Shown: piece by piece, positions 26,330 through 35,607 of the stretch | Layout: each line of letters begins with the position of its first letter | Position numbering within the stretch: the first letter of the stretch is position 1 | From: Gaiellasilicea sp037721555 | GTDB taxonomy: Bacteria; Actinomycetota; Thermoleophilia; Gaiellales; Gaiellaceae | Length of the DNA: 64,000 nt | NCBI GenBank assembly: GCA_037721555.1 | Contig: JBBJOI010000002.1 | Location: 119,749 to 183,748, forward strand | Reading direction: 5' to 3' | Position numbers and translations under genes: made by a program | The notes under the pieces: generated by a model | What the model was told of the DNA's origin: nothing | The model's input: only the letters and a program-made list of their open reading frames with translations | Databases searched by the model: none

Positions 26330-27088
26330 GTGAGCTTCAACGTTGGGGCTGATGCGTACGACCGCTTCATGGGCAGGTATTCAGTGCCGCTTGCCCCTCA
26401 GCTGGCCGACTTCGCGGCGATTGTCGCTGGCCAGCGAGTGCTCGACGTCGGCTGCGGCCCAGGCGCACTCACGGGTGAGCTCGTCAGGAGGCTGGGGCCT
26501 GCCGCCGTGTCGGCCGTCGATCCTTCAGAACCCTTCGTTGCAGCAGCTCGAGAGCGCTACCCCGGAGTCAGTGTGCAACGCGCTGCGGCGGAGCAGTTGC
26601 CGTTTGAAGCTCGGGAGTTCGACGCCGCCCTGGCACAACTCGTCGTTCACTTCATGGCAAACCCTGTTGTGGGTCTTCGTGAGCTGGTACGCGTGACGCG
26701 CCAGGATGGTGTCGTGGCAGCGTGTGTCTGGGATCATGCCGGCGGCCAGGGGCCGCTCAGCTTGTTCTGGGAGGCGGCGCGGGAGCTCGATCCCGACGTC
26801 GAGGATGAGTCCCACCTGGCGGGTGCCCGGCGCGGTCACCTTGCGCAGCTATTCGGCGGGCTGCGCGAAATCGAGGAGAGCGCTCTTTCGGTCAGCGTCG
26901 AGCAGCAGAGCTTCGAGGATTGGTGGGAGCCGTTCATGCTCGGCGTCGGCCCCGCTGGCGGTTACGCGGCTCGTCTCGACGCGACCCGGCAAGCCCGGCT
27001 GCGCGAACTCTGCCGCGCGAGGTTGCCGGCAGCACGGTTCGTCCTGACGGCGCGGGCCTGGGCAGCACGAGGACTCGTCTCGCACTGA
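26330..27088 (+). CDS. Class I SAM-dependent methyltransferase
   Basis: A 252-residue protein with the SAM-binding motif I VLDVGCGPGALTG (about residues 36-48), acidic VDPSE of motif II, and ALAQLVVHFMANP as motif post I/II in the Methyltransf_11 pattern. The N-terminal GADAYDRFMGRYS is common in UbiE/Coq5-like small-molecule methyltransferases. It starts at GTG 26330, nine bases after the ligase stop, so it may be the last gene of that operon. The target is unknown. Its GC content is slightly lower than that of its neighbours. Confidence 0.87.
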   Translation: MSFNVGADAYDRFMGRYSVPLAPQLADFAAIVAGQRVLDVGCGPGALTGELVRRLGPAAVSAVDPSEPFVAAARERYPGVSVQRAAAEQLPFEAREFDAALAQLVVHFMANPVVGLRELVRVTRQDGVVAACVWDHAGGQGPLSLFWEAARELDPDVEDESHLAGARRGHLAQLFGGLREIEESALSVSVEQQSFEDWWEPFMLGVGPAGGYAARLDATRQARLRELCRARLPAARFVLTARAWAARGLVSH

Positions 27089-27151
27089 ACCAGCCGTTGC
27101 ATCCCGCTTGGGTCTTGCCGCGCCTGTTCGTACGCCGCGAGATCCGGGTGG

Positions 27152-28023
27152 TCAGTCCGTCGCAACAGGACTCCTCCAACTGCAGGACCGGCTCGTAGAG
27201 GTGACCTGGAAGCCGGCGCCGACGTAGAGCCTGCGTGCCACGTCGGTGCCGAAGCCGACCTTGAGGCGGCGTGCCCCTCGCTTCGCCAGCCGATCGACAC
27301 CGGCGGTGAGCAGTGCACGGGCAAGCCCGCGCCGCTGGTAGGCATCCTCGACCCGCATCGGCTCCACGAGCCCAACCTCGGTCACGGGGTCGAACCAGAA
27401 GAGCGCGTAACCGGCGGCCTGGCCGTCAGCAGCCTCGACGGCGAGGTCGAGTGCCGGGTCGTAGAGCGAGCACTGCCCGAGGCGGGCCTCGACCCCTTCG
27501 CCGCTTCGTCGCCGCATCGGATGCGGGCCGGTCGTCTCCCGGGCGCGGTCGACGAGCGCGAACCCGTCCGGCAGGGCGGCCACGTCGGGCCGGTCCTGGC
27601 CATCCATCCAGGCGATCAGATCGGTGTCGTCGGCCACGAAGCCGGAGCCGGCCAGCAGGGCCAGCAGCTCGAAGTCGTCGTCACGTACCAGCACCTCGAC
27701 CGCTTCGAGCCCCAAGGCGCCGATGGCTTCGACGGCGCGCGCCCAGACGGTGGAGAGCGGAACGTTCGAGACACCGGGCACGAGGATCGGATCGCACCCC
27801 CAGGCTCGACCCCAGTCCGTCAGCACGACGCCGGCAACAGGCCCCTCGTCATCGACCCAGAAGAGCTGGTCGATCGCGTCCGAGCGCCGAGGCGTGCGCC
27901 ACCACCAAGGTCAGCCGCCTCCCATACCCCCGCCTCCGCATCCGCCAGGCGAGCGCGCTGCAGGAGTTCCGTCGCGAGAGCCAGGTACTCGAGACCCGAG
28001 GCCTGCACCTCATTGATCGCCAT
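27152..28023 (-). pseudogene. Two-domain GNAT acetyltransferase gene with frameshift
   Basis: The N-terminal part from ATG 28023 (MAINEVQASGLEYLALATE) reads to about 27897. There the homologous frame slips: the sequence TGGTGGTGGCGC restores WWWRTPRRSDAIDQLFWVDDEGPVAG in the other frame, which continues to TGA at 27152. Joined, the product is about 290 residues with a degenerate N-terminal GNAT half and a C-terminal GNAT domain whose acetyl-CoA loop is YQRRGLARALLTAGVDRLAKRG. One missing base near 27897 explains the break. If the frameshift is real, a start at 27826 could still make only the C-terminal part. Acceptor unknown. Confidence 0.75.
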
Positions 28024-28077
28024 GGCTCATCCTACGAGCGGCCACGCGCGGATCAGCCGGAGGACTAGGACGGGGTC

Positions 28078-28452
28078 TCAGTCCACCGAGAGCAGATCGA
28101 CCACGAACACGAGTGGCTCATGCGGCTCGATGACGCCGCCCGCTCCTCTCGCACCGTAGGCCATGGCGGACGGGATCGTGAGCTTGCGCCGGCCACCGAC
28201 CTTCATGCCCTGGACGCCGGCGTCCCAGCCGGGGATCACCTGGCCCTTGCCGAGCTTGAACTCGAACGGCTGACCACGGTTCCACGATGCGTCGAACTCC
28301 TCGCCCGAGGAGAACGCGACTCCGACGTAGTGCACCGACACCTTCTTGCCCTTGGTGGCCTCGTCTCCGTCGCCGACCGTGATGTCCTCGATGCCGAGCT
28401 TGAAGGGGATGTCGCCCCCGGGCTTGTCGATCTGCGGCCGTTCAAGTGACAT
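28078..28452 (-). CDS. FKBP-type peptidyl-prolyl cis-trans isomerase
   Basis: A 124-residue single-domain FKBP with the core VSVHYVGVAFSSGEEFDASW, the FKLGKGQVIPGWDAGVQGMKVGGRRKLTIP strand-helix segment and AYGARGAGGVIEPHEPLVFVVDLL. Aromatic pocket residues (Y, F, W in VIPGW) are conserved, so it should be active. There is no signal peptide, and it is probably cytoplasmic. It catalyses prolyl isomerisation during protein folding. It lies between the GNAT gene and a REPIN-like repeat and is probably monocistronic. Confidence 0.93.
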   Translation of the reverse strand: MSLERPQIDKPGGDIPFKLGIEDITVGDGDEATKGKKVSVHYVGVAFSSGEEFDASWNRGQPFEFKLGKGQVIPGWDAGVQGMKVGGRRKLTIPSAMAYGARGAGGVIEPHEPLVFVVDLLSVD

Positions 28453-28498
28453 GCGCGACTCCTCGTTTCGGCGATCGGACGGTGAGCCGGACGACCAG

Positions 28499-28561
28499 GG
28501 TCAGGTCTTGCAATCGCGCAAACCTACCGCGTGCACGGTTGCTGGAACGCAAGACCTGACC
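28499..28561. repeat. REPIN-like inverted pair of the RAYT-associated repeat
   Basis: GGTCAGGTCTTGC (28499-28511) and its exact inverse GCAAGACCTGACC (28549-28561) bracket 37 bases whose inner parts also partly pair. The 13-base arm is the core of the terminal repeats of the RAYT element at 45415-46424. Two inverted REPs with a short spacer are the known layout of REPINs mobilised by RAYTs. It sits between the FKBP gene and the aminotransferase gene, 47 bases upstream of the FKBP start. Confidence 0.8.
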
Positions 28562-28575
28562 AGCTCGCGGCCGGA

Positions 28576-29646
28576 TCAGGACGCCGGGAGGGCGAGCCGA
28601 CGGCAGAGCTCCTGGGCGACTTCGGCCGCGCCCGCGAAAGGTAATCGGGCATAGCCACGGGCGCCGAATGCAGCGCCGTCGACGACGGCGACGCCGGCGG
28701 CGAGGAGGTTCTCTGCCGGGAGCCCGCCCAGGTTGAGCCACAGGAACGGCGTGGCAGCCGGGAGAGCAGCGCTCAGGATTGAGTGCTCGGCGATGACCGC
28801 ATGGGCGGCGTCGCGGTCTCGGCGGTAGCGCTCCGCCAGTTTGTTCAGCCAGTCTTCCGGGCCCTCGAGGGCGGCCGTTGCGGCTCTCTGGCCGACGTAG
28901 TTGATGCGGATCACGTCCCACTCGAGCTCTTGCAGGCACGCGTCGACGACCGACGCCTCGCCTGCGACGAAGCCGAGGCGCCAGGCCGGCATCGCGAGGC
29001 TCTTGCCCAGGCTGCGGATCAGGATCACGTTCGGCGCGCCCCACGCGCTCGCGAGCTCGCCCTCGTGGAGGCAGCGCTCGTACGCCTCGTCTGCGATCAC
29101 CTTCAAGCCGTGGCGGGAGGCGACGGCGAGGAGCTCATCGATCTCCGCCCGCGTCGGTAGGTAGCCGGTCGGGTTGTTCGGGTTCGTCAGGACGAGCACG
29201 CGCGACCTCGGCGTGACTGCTCGCTCGATCGCGGCCGGGTCCCAGCGCCAGCCGTCCTCCTCACGACCCGGAACCGACACGAAGACGCCGCCCGCTCGCT
29301 CGATCAGGCCGGCGAAGAAGTAGCAGGGCGTCGGGACGATCACCTCGTCGCCGGGCTCCAGCAGCGCGCGGAAGGTGAGGCTGAGCGCGTGCATGGCGCC
29401 GTTCGTGACCAGGATCTCGCGCTCAGGATCGGCGGGCGCGGGCAGGCTGCGCGCGATCGCTTCCCGCAGAGCCGGGTGCCCCCGCGAGGACGGTGTCACA
29501 GCGTGCTCGTCGAGCGCGGCCATGACTGCTTCGCGTACGTGCGGCGGCATCGGGGCCGCGATCGTGCCCTTCAGCGGCAGCATGTCCTTGACGGCGCCGG
29601 CGAGCGCCCGCTCGGACGCGATCGACGGCATCTCGTCGTGCCTCAC
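28576..29646 (-). CDS. PLP-dependent class I/II aminotransferase
   Basis: A 356-residue fold-type I aminotransferase: TNGAMHALSLTFRALLEPGDEVIVPTPCY (cofactor loop, in parts), LTNPNNPTGYLP, VIADEAYERCLHEG with the conserved Asp and Tyr, and SLGKSLAMPAWRLGF with the Schiff-base Lys. It is a little shorter than AspC-type enzymes. Start: GTG 29646 overlaps the amidohydrolase TGA (GTGA); an ATG 15 bases further is the alternative. It is the last gene of the minus-strand operon that begins with the GntR regulator and peptide-transport ATPases. It probably removes the amino group from the amino acid freed by the upstream D-aminoacylase-like enzyme. Confidence 0.88.
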   Translation of the reverse strand: MRHDEMPSIASERALAGAVKDMLPLKGTIAAPMPPHVREAVMAALDEHAVTPSSRGHPALREAIARSLPAPADPEREILVTNGAMHALSLTFRALLEPGDEVIVPTPCYFFAGLIERAGGVFVSVPGREEDGWRWDPAAIERAVTPRSRVLVLTNPNNPTGYLPTRAEIDELLAVASRHGLKVIADEAYERCLHEGELASAWGAPNVILIRSLGKSLAMPAWRLGFVAGEASVVDACLQELEWDVIRINYVGQRAATAALEGPEDWLNKLAERYRRDRDAAHAVIAEHSILSAALPAATPFLWLNLGGLPAENLLAAGVAVVDGAAFGARGYARLPFAGAAEVAQELCRRLALPAS

Positions 29647-31142
29647 CGGACGACGCCCCCTGCTCGCGCTCCGGTCGGGGCGCCGTCGGCCCAGGCGCGC
29701 TCGCCCGCGACCCACACACCCGCAACGCCCTCGGCCAGGTTCAGCGGTTCCTCGTAGGTCGCCGCGTCCAGATAAGCCGCAGGATCCAGCAACACGAGGT
29801 CGGCGCGCTTGCCCACCTCGATCCGGCCTCGGTCGCCGAGTCCGAAACGGTCGGCCGCCCGCGCCGTGAGGCGCGCGATCGCCTCCTCCGGCTCGAGCAG
29901 GCCCTCGCGCAGGGAGAGGCGGCCGAGAAACCGCGCTGCGCTTCCCGCGACCCGCGGGTGCGGGCGGTCGCCGAAGATCCCGTCCGAGCCCAGCAGCATC
30001 AGCGGGTGCGCGGCGATCTCTCGAACGGCCTCCTCGGAGGCGTAGTGCATGATCATCTGCACCCCGAGCTCCGACTCGACGAGCAGTTCCGCCACCGTCT
30101 CGACCGGCTCGCCGCCGCGGTCGGCGATGCTCACTCCAGCGACCACGATCCGCTCAGGGCCGAGCGTGCCGAGGAGGTTCTCCCAGCCGGGCAGGCCGCG
30201 CTCGACGTCGTGGGCGATCCGTGCGACCGCGGTCGGATCGCGCAGGCGCTCGAGCGTTGCGGCCGCGCCGCCCTCCTGCGCCCACGCAGGCAGGAGGCTT
30301 GCGAGCAGGGTGCAGCCCGCGCCGTAGGGGTACTGGTCGAAGGTGACGCCGTCGGCCGAGTCGAGACGCCCGAGGAGCGACTCGATCAGCGACTCGTCGG
30401 CGAGCGACTTCAGGTGCGAGATGTGGAGCGAGGCGCCGGAGCGGCGCGAGACCTCCAGCATCTCGTCGACCGCCTCGAGCAGGCCCGCACCCTCGTTCCG
30501 GACGTGCGGGACGATCGGCGCGCCGAACGCCGCGGCGACCTCCGCGAGTGCGACGAGCTCGTCCGTATCAGCGTGCGCACCGGGGAGATAGACGAGGCCG
30601 AAGGAGAGATTCGTCGCGCCGGCCTCGAAGCCGTCGCGCACCTCGCGCCGCATCGAGTCGACCTCCGCGGCCGTCGGCGGCCGCCGCTCGCCGCCGATCA
30701 CCGCATCGCGGACGGCGCCGTGGCCGATCGAGGGAACGAGCGAGATCGCAGGCTGCGTCGCGTCGAGCTCGTCCAGGTACTCCGCGAACGTCGTCCACGG
30801 CCAGGTCCCGGGGCCTGTCCCCTCGAGCGCGCGCAGGTAGTCGCGCCGCTCCTCCCAGCGCCGCGCCGCGACCGGCGCCGGCGCGAGCCCGTCGGGACAG
30901 ATCACCTGCGTCGTCACGCCCTGCGAGAGCACCTCCGTCAGGAACGGATCCTCGTACGAGCGGAGCGCCGTGTGCGCATGCACGTCGATGAACCCCGGGC
31001 AGAGCCAGAGTCCGTCCGCGTCGACGACATCGCCGTAGAGCTCACCACCGATCGCCGCGATCGTTCCGTCGGCCACACCGACGTCAACGCCGCGCGACGG
31101 TCCGTCGCCGGAGTAGACCGTCGCTCCGCGGATCACCTCCAT
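29643..31142 (-). CDS. D-aminoacylase / N-acyl-D-amino-acid deacylase-like amidohydrolase
   Basis: This 499-residue protein of the amidohydrolase superfamily (D-aminoacylase group) has the metal site HAHT in GFIDVHAHT (about residue 60), HVRNEG, ISHLKS and the late catalytic Asp in GSDGIFGDRPHPR. An N-terminal composite beta-sandwich segment (RGATVYSGDGPSRGVDVGVADGTI in parts) and a C-terminal GKRADLVLLDP return strand are also present. These enzymes hydrolyse N-acyl-D-amino acids or related carbamoyl/imide compounds. ATG 31142 is two bases after the SDR stop. A distant paralogue is encoded at 41240-42844 in the divergent operon, so each arm of the regulon has one. Confidence 0.87.
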   Translation of the reverse strand: MEVIRGATVYSGDGPSRGVDVGVADGTIAAIGGELYGDVVDADGLWLCPGFIDVHAHTALRSYEDPFLTEVLSQGVTTQVICPDGLAPAPVAARRWEERRDYLRALEGTGPGTWPWTTFAEYLDELDATQPAISLVPSIGHGAVRDAVIGGERRPPTAAEVDSMRREVRDGFEAGATNLSFGLVYLPGAHADTDELVALAEVAAAFGAPIVPHVRNEGAGLLEAVDEMLEVSRRSGASLHISHLKSLADESLIESLLGRLDSADGVTFDQYPYGAGCTLLASLLPAWAQEGGAAATLERLRDPTAVARIAHDVERGLPGWENLLGTLGPERIVVAGVSIADRGGEPVETVAELLVESELGVQMIMHYASEEAVREIAAHPLMLLGSDGIFGDRPHPRVAGSAARFLGRLSLREGLLEPEEAIARLTARAADRFGLGDRGRIEVGKRADLVLLDPAAYLDAATYEEPLNLAEGVAGVWVAGERAWADGAPTGARAGGVVR

Positions 31143-31144
31143 GA

Positions 31145-31879
31145 CTAGACGACCGCCGAGAGCCCGCCGTCGACGACGAGCAGCTGGCCGTTGACGAAAT
31201 CGGAGGCCGCCGAGGCGAGGAAGACGACTGCGCCGCCGAGCTCGTCCGGCTCGCCCCAGCGTCCCGCCGGCACCCGCGCACGCAGCCAGCCGTCGAACTC
31301 CGCGTCGGCCAACAACTTCTCGTTCAGATCGGTGCGGAAGTAACCGGGCGCGATCCCGTTCGCCTGGATCCCGTGGGCGGCCCACTCGGCGCACATCGAG
31401 CGTGTGAGCATCTTGAGCGCGCCCTTCGTCGCCGCGTATGCGGCGGTCGTCGGCCGCGCGAGCTCGCTCATCACCGAGCACACGTTGACGACCTTGCCGC
31501 GGCCGCGCTCGATCATGCCCGGCACAACCGCACGGGAGACGAGGAAGGCGCTCGTCAGGTTGACGTCGAGCACCTGCCGCCACTCGTCGAGCTCGAGATC
31601 GACGAGTGGCCGACGTAGCGCCATCCCCGTGTTGTTGACGAGGATGTCGACGGGGCCGAGAGCGGCAACGGCGCGCGCGACCGCCGCCTCGTCCGTGACG
31701 TCGAAGGGCGCCCCGACCGCACTCTCGATTCTGGCCGCCACCGCCTCCACGGCCTGCATCGTTCGCCCGTTGATCGCCACCCGCGCGCCCGCTGCCGCGA
31801 GCGCCTTTGTGAGGGCGAGCCCGATCCCGCGCGTGGAGCCTGTGACGAGCGCCGTCTTCCCCGAGAGGTCGAAGCTCAC
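31145..31879 (-). CDS. SDR-family oxidoreductase (gluconate 5-dehydrogenase / FabG-like)
   Basis: A 244-residue classical SDR: cofactor motif TGSTRGIGLA (about residues 13-22), NNTGMAL (the NNAG position), catalytic Ser in NVCSVMSE and YAATKGA with the catalytic Tyr and Lys. The C-terminal SDFVNGQLLVVDGGLS is typical. The NGR after the second beta strand suggests NADP preference, which is only indicative. It starts at a GTG overlapping the CocE hydrolase stop. It could interconvert a keto and hydroxy acid produced by the neighbouring aminotransferase or hydrolases. Confidence 0.9.
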   Translation of the reverse strand: MSFDLSGKTALVTGSTRGIGLALTKALAAAGARVAINGRTMQAVEAVAARIESAVGAPFDVTDEAAVARAVAALGPVDILVNNTGMALRRPLVDLELDEWRQVLDVNLTSAFLVSRAVVPGMIERGRGKVVNVCSVMSELARPTTAAYAATKGALKMLTRSMCAEWAAHGIQANGIAPGYFRTDLNEKLLADAEFDGWLRARVPAGRWGEPDELGGAVVFLASAASDFVNGQLLVVDGGLSAVV

Positions 31880-33546
31880 CCGACGACCGGCAAGCTGACG
31901 TGCGACGGGTAGACATCCGTGTGCAGGATCGTCTGGCGCGCGACCTCGATCCGAGTGCTCGTGCCGACGTCCTCGCCGTTGTTGAGGTTGCGGCTGAAGC
32001 GAGGGAAGCTCGAGCTCGTCACGTCCAGGCGGATCCGGTGACCCTTGGCGAAGAGGTTCGCCAGCGGGTAGAGGCGGATCCTGTACTCCGCGACCTCGCC
32101 CGGCTCCAGGAGCTCGGTGCGCTCGCCTGCCTCGGAACCTCGATAGCGCGCTCGGAGGATTCCTTCCGTGAGGAAGATCGAGCGGCCGTCCGGATAGACG
32201 TCGCAGATGCGGACGATGAAGTCCGTGTCCTTCGCGCTGGACGCAGCGAAGAGCGTTATCTCAGCGGGCCCGATCACCTCGACGTCCGCGTCGAGCTCGT
32301 CGCTCGTGTAGGTGAGGACGTCGTCGCGAGCCTCGAGCTCGCGCTGGTCCCACGGGCCTGGGAGGATCGGCTGCGCCGCCCCCTGCGTCATCGTCAGCAC
32401 CGAGTTGACGCCGCCGATCGTCGGCACCGGATCCTCCGGGTCGTAGCTATAGCGGTCGGCCGGCTCGTCGGATTGCGGCACGTCGCGGTCGAGCCGCGCG
32501 CCGCTGCGCAGGAACCACGGCGTGAACTCCGTCCCAGCGAGCGGCCACTCGCCTGCACCGCGCCACTCGTTCCGGCCGAGGACGAAGAGCTCGAGTGGCG
32601 GCCGCTCGTCCCAGCCGTTGCCCTCGTCGCGGAGGTAGCGGTCGTAGAAGGCGAGCTCGTGGTCGCGGATCACGGTCACGCCGGCGGCGAGCTCGACGTC
32701 GCCCCGGAAGGTCTCGACGTCCTCCTCGTGCGACCATGGTCCCATCAGCACCCGGTTCGGCACGCGGTTCCCGATCGCCGCGAACGTGCGCAGGTGCGAG
32801 CCCGAGTAGGGGTCGAACCAGCCGCCCTGCTGGAAGATCGGCACGGTCACCGTATCGGGCCGGTGGTGGAACCCGTGCCAGTACTCGTCGTTTTCCTGAT
32901 GCTCCCACCACCTGCGCCAGTAGCCGACCTTCCGCCCGATCGCGACCTCGTCGAGCTCGATCAGCGGCAGGTGGCGCCAGACTCGGTCGTTCAGCATCAG
33001 CTCGCCGGCGCTCGGGCTGGTGATGAGGCTGATCGCGCTCGTCCAGAGGGCAGCGGCCCCGAGCGTCAGCGCGAGCTGGAAGGCTCCGCCCGTCCAGTAG
33101 CCGTCCCAGAAGTAGTCGTCATGGATCACCTGCGGCGCGATGCACTCGAGGTTCGGGTGCCCGAGGTGCATCAGCTGCCACTGCACGAGCGCTCCGTAGC
33201 TGCGACCCCAGGTGCCGATGCGCCCGTTGCACCAGGCCTCGTCTGCCGCCCAGGTGAGCGAGTCCTGTGCGTCGGGGCCGTCGTGGATCCAGGCGTCGAA
33301 CTCGCCCTCGGACTCGTATCGGCCACGCACGTCGAGGACGACGGCGGCGTAGCCGCGCTGGGCGAACCAGACGCCCCAGGCGACGAACCGCTCGCGCGTC
33401 GACTCGTACGGCGTCCACTGGACGATCGTCGGGTGCGGGCCGCCTGAGAGCGGCAGATAGACGTCGGCCGAGAGCTCGATCCCGTCCCGCATCGGCACGC
33501 GCCGGTCGTGCAGGAGGCGGACGTCGAGTCGCGCTGCGCTAGGCAA
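31876..33546 (-). CDS. CocE/NonD-family serine hydrolase, second copy
   Basis: The 556-residue protein has the S15 fold: VPMRDGIELSADVYLP, VVLDVRGRYESEGEF, nucleophile elbow GRSYGA, GWFDPYSG and GPWSHEED with the catalytic His. The C-terminal jelly-roll contains DTDFIVRICDVYPDG and SSSFPRFSRNLN. It is related to but clearly different from the hydrolase at 14785. Start: no ATG fits before the conserved MRDG. TTG 33546 overlaps the transport ATPase stop and leaves a normal N-terminal strand; a GTG three codons before MRDG is the alternative. It sits in the peptide-transport operon, so a peptide- or ester-type substrate is plausible. Confidence 0.85.
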   Translation of the reverse strand: MPSAARLDVRLLHDRRVPMRDGIELSADVYLPLSGGPHPTIVQWTPYESTRERFVAWGVWFAQRGYAAVVLDVRGRYESEGEFDAWIHDGPDAQDSLTWAADEAWCNGRIGTWGRSYGALVQWQLMHLGHPNLECIAPQVIHDDYFWDGYWTGGAFQLALTLGAAALWTSAISLITSPSAGELMLNDRVWRHLPLIELDEVAIGRKVGYWRRWWEHQENDEYWHGFHHRPDTVTVPIFQQGGWFDPYSGSHLRTFAAIGNRVPNRVLMGPWSHEEDVETFRGDVELAAGVTVIRDHELAFYDRYLRDEGNGWDERPPLELFVLGRNEWRGAGEWPLAGTEFTPWFLRSGARLDRDVPQSDEPADRYSYDPEDPVPTIGGVNSVLTMTQGAAQPILPGPWDQRELEARDDVLTYTSDELDADVEVIGPAEITLFAASSAKDTDFIVRICDVYPDGRSIFLTEGILRARYRGSEAGERTELLEPGEVAEYRIRLYPLANLFAKGHRIRLDVTSSSFPRFSRNLNNGEDVGTSTRIEVARQTILHTDVYPSHVSLPVVG

Positions 33547-34606
33547 CGTCTGCGTGCTGCGCACCGACCTGGATCGGCGTGCCCGCGAAGTGGCAGGCCG
33601 CGACGTGGTCTGGGCCCTCGTCATGCGGGACGAGGAGCGGCTCGACCTCGGCGCAGATCGGCTGCGCGATCGGACAACGGGTGCGGAAACGGCAGCCGGA
33701 CGGGGGGTCGATCGGGCTGGGAACGTCTCCCGTGAGGACGACCCGTTGGTGCTTGCGTCCCGGTATGGGCTCGGGGTTCGCGGAGAGCAGAGCCATCGTG
33801 TACGGGTGGAGGGGCCGTCGGAAGAGCTCTTCGGAGGTGGCGAGCTCGACGACCTTGCCGAGGTACATGACTGCGACGCGGTCGGAGATGTAGCCGACAA
33901 CGGCGAGGTCGTGGGCGACGAACAAGTACGTCAGGTCGAACTCCTGCTTCAGCTCGACGAGCAGGTTCAGCACCTGCGACTGGATGGAGACGTCGAGCGC
34001 GGAGACCGGCTCGTCCGCGACGATGAACTTCGGGCGCAGCACGAGGGCGCGGGCGAGCCCGATCCGCTGCCGTTGGCCGCCGCTGAACTGATGCGGGTAC
34101 CGGCCTGCCGCCTCGGCGCTCAGGCCGACGCGCTCCAGCACGTCGAGCACTGCCGCGTCGCGGTGCTTGCGCTCCAGCCGGTGGATGCGGAGGCCCTCGC
34201 CGACGAGGTCGCGCACGGTCATTCGCGGGTCGAGCGAGCCGACCGAGTCCTGGAAGACGATCTGCATGTGGCGCCGCATGGCCTTGAGGTCGCGCCCTCC
34301 GAGCCGCCGCACGTCGACGCCGTCGAACTCGATCTCCCCGGCGGTCGGCTCGAGCAGGCGCAGCAGGGTCCTGCCGAGCGTCGACTTGCCGCACCCCGAC
34401 TCGCCGACGAGCCCGACGGTCTCGCCGCGGAAGATGTCGAGGTCGACCCCGTCGACCGCCTGCAGTTGCCCGACCGTGCGTTTGAGGATGCCCGTGCGCA
34501 CGGGGAAGTACTTCTTGACCCCACGCGCACTGAGGAGGACGTCCGCGGGCTCCGGGCCCGGGCCCTGGCCGCCGTCCTCGGGGATCGTCGAGACCTCGGT
34601 GGTCAC
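33539..34606 (-). CDS. dppF: Oligopeptide/dipeptide ABC transporter ATPase (DppF/OppF type)
   Basis: A 355-residue ATPase with Walker A GESGCGKS (about residue 70), IVFQDSVGSLDPRMTV Q-loop, signature FSGGQRQRIGLARA, Walker B FIVADEPVSALD and switch VAHDLAVV. The C-terminal oligo_HPY extension HPYTMALLSANPEP with the cysteine-containing RFRTRCPIAQPIC motif marks it as an Opp/Dpp ATPase. GTG 34606 overlaps the partner ATPase by four bases. It partners the ATPase at 34603 and, by logic, the permeases and binding protein on the other strand (37569-41228), since neither strand alone has a complete transporter. Confidence 0.93.
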   Translation of the reverse strand: MTTEVSTIPEDGGQGPGPEPADVLLSARGVKKYFPVRTGILKRTVGQLQAVDGVDLDIFRGETVGLVGESGCGKSTLGRTLLRLLEPTAGEIEFDGVDVRRLGGRDLKAMRRHMQIVFQDSVGSLDPRMTVRDLVGEGLRIHRLERKHRDAAVLDVLERVGLSAEAAGRYPHQFSGGQRQRIGLARALVLRPKFIVADEPVSALDVSIQSQVLNLLVELKQEFDLTYLFVAHDLAVVGYISDRVAVMYLGKVVELATSEELFRRPLHPYTMALLSANPEPIPGRKHQRVVLTGDVPSPIDPPSGCRFRTRCPIAQPICAEVEPLLVPHDEGPDHVAACHFAGTPIQVGAQHADVA

Positions 34607-35607
34607 GCCACCACCCGACGCACCTGCGGCACGCGGCGACCGTGCTCGCACAGCCAGCACGCCGACTCCTGCGGCGGCACGGGCAGGAGCGGCGGATCCT
34701 CCGTGACGCAGCGATCGAAGGCGTAGTCGCAGCGCGGCGCGAACCGGCACCCCGTCGGCCACTCGAGCGGGCTCGGGACGACGCCGCGGATTGCGCGCAG
34801 CGGTGTCGAGTAGCGCATGCCGAGCAGCGGGATCGAGTCCAGCAGCGCCTCGGTGTACGGGTGCTGCGGGCTCGCGAAGACATCGGCCACCGGGCCGCGC
34901 TCGACGACCCGACCCGCGTACATGACGACGACCTCGTCGACCATCTCCGCGATCACGCCCAGGTCGTGCGTGATCAGCAGGATTGCCATACCGAGTCGTT
35001 CGCGGAGCTCCTTCATCAACTCGAGGATCTGCGCCTGGACGGTCACGTCGAGCGCCGTCGTCGGCTCGTCGGCGATCAGGAGCTTCGGGTTGCAACTCAG
35101 CGCCATCGCGATCATCACCCGCTGCCGCATGCCGCCTGACATCTGGTGCGGGTAGTCCTGGACCCGCTGCTCGGCCGAGGGGATGCCGACGAGGCGCATC
35201 ATCTCGACCGCGCGGTCGAGCGCTTCCTTGGAGCCCAGACCCTGGTGCAGCCGCACGGATTCGGCGATCTGGTTGCCGACGGTGAAGACCGGGTTGAGCG
35301 ACGTCATCGGCTCCTGGAAGATCATCGCGATCTCGTTGCCGCGGATCGCGCCCAGCTCTCGCTCTCCAAGCGCGGCGAGGTCGCGGCCCTCGAGGAGGAT
35401 CCGCGATCCCTCCGCGATCCGGCCGGGTCGGTCGATGAGACGCATCACCGAGAGTGCGGTCACGGACTTGCCGCTGCCCGACTCCCCAACGACTCCGAGC
35501 GTGCCGCCGGGAGCGATCTCGAAGCTGACGCCGTCGACCGCGCGCAGGAAGCCCTCGCGAGTATCGAAGCCCGTCCGTAGGCCCTCGACCTCGAGGAGCG
35601 GCGTCAC
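34603..35607 (-). CDS. dppD: Oligopeptide/dipeptide ABC transporter ATPase (DppD/OppD type)
   Basis: A 334-residue ATPase: Walker A GESGSGKS, Q-loop MIFQEPMTSLNPVFTVG, signature MSGGMRQRVMIAMAL, Walker B LLIADEPTTALD, switch ITHDLGV. The oligo_HPY tail is present (HPYTEALLDSIP, then RFAPRCDYAFDRC). The ATPEPMTSLNP form is the OppD/DppD half of the heterodimer. GTG 35607 overlaps the GntR stop (GTGA), so regulator and transporter are translated together. The ATPases are separated from their permease genes by the divergent promoter region. Confidence 0.93.
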   Translation of the reverse strand: MTPLLEVEGLRTGFDTREGFLRAVDGVSFEIAPGGTLGVVGESGSGKSVTALSVMRLIDRPGRIAEGSRILLEGRDLAALGERELGAIRGNEIAMIFQEPMTSLNPVFTVGNQIAESVRLHQGLGSKEALDRAVEMMRLVGIPSAEQRVQDYPHQMSGGMRQRVMIAMALSCNPKLLIADEPTTALDVTVQAQILELMKELRERLGMAILLITHDLGVIAEMVDEVVVMYAGRVVERGPVADVFASPQHPYTEALLDSIPLLGMRYSTPLRAIRGVVPSPLEWPTGCRFAPRCDYAFDRCVTEDPPLLPVPPQESACWLCEHGRRVPQVRRVVA

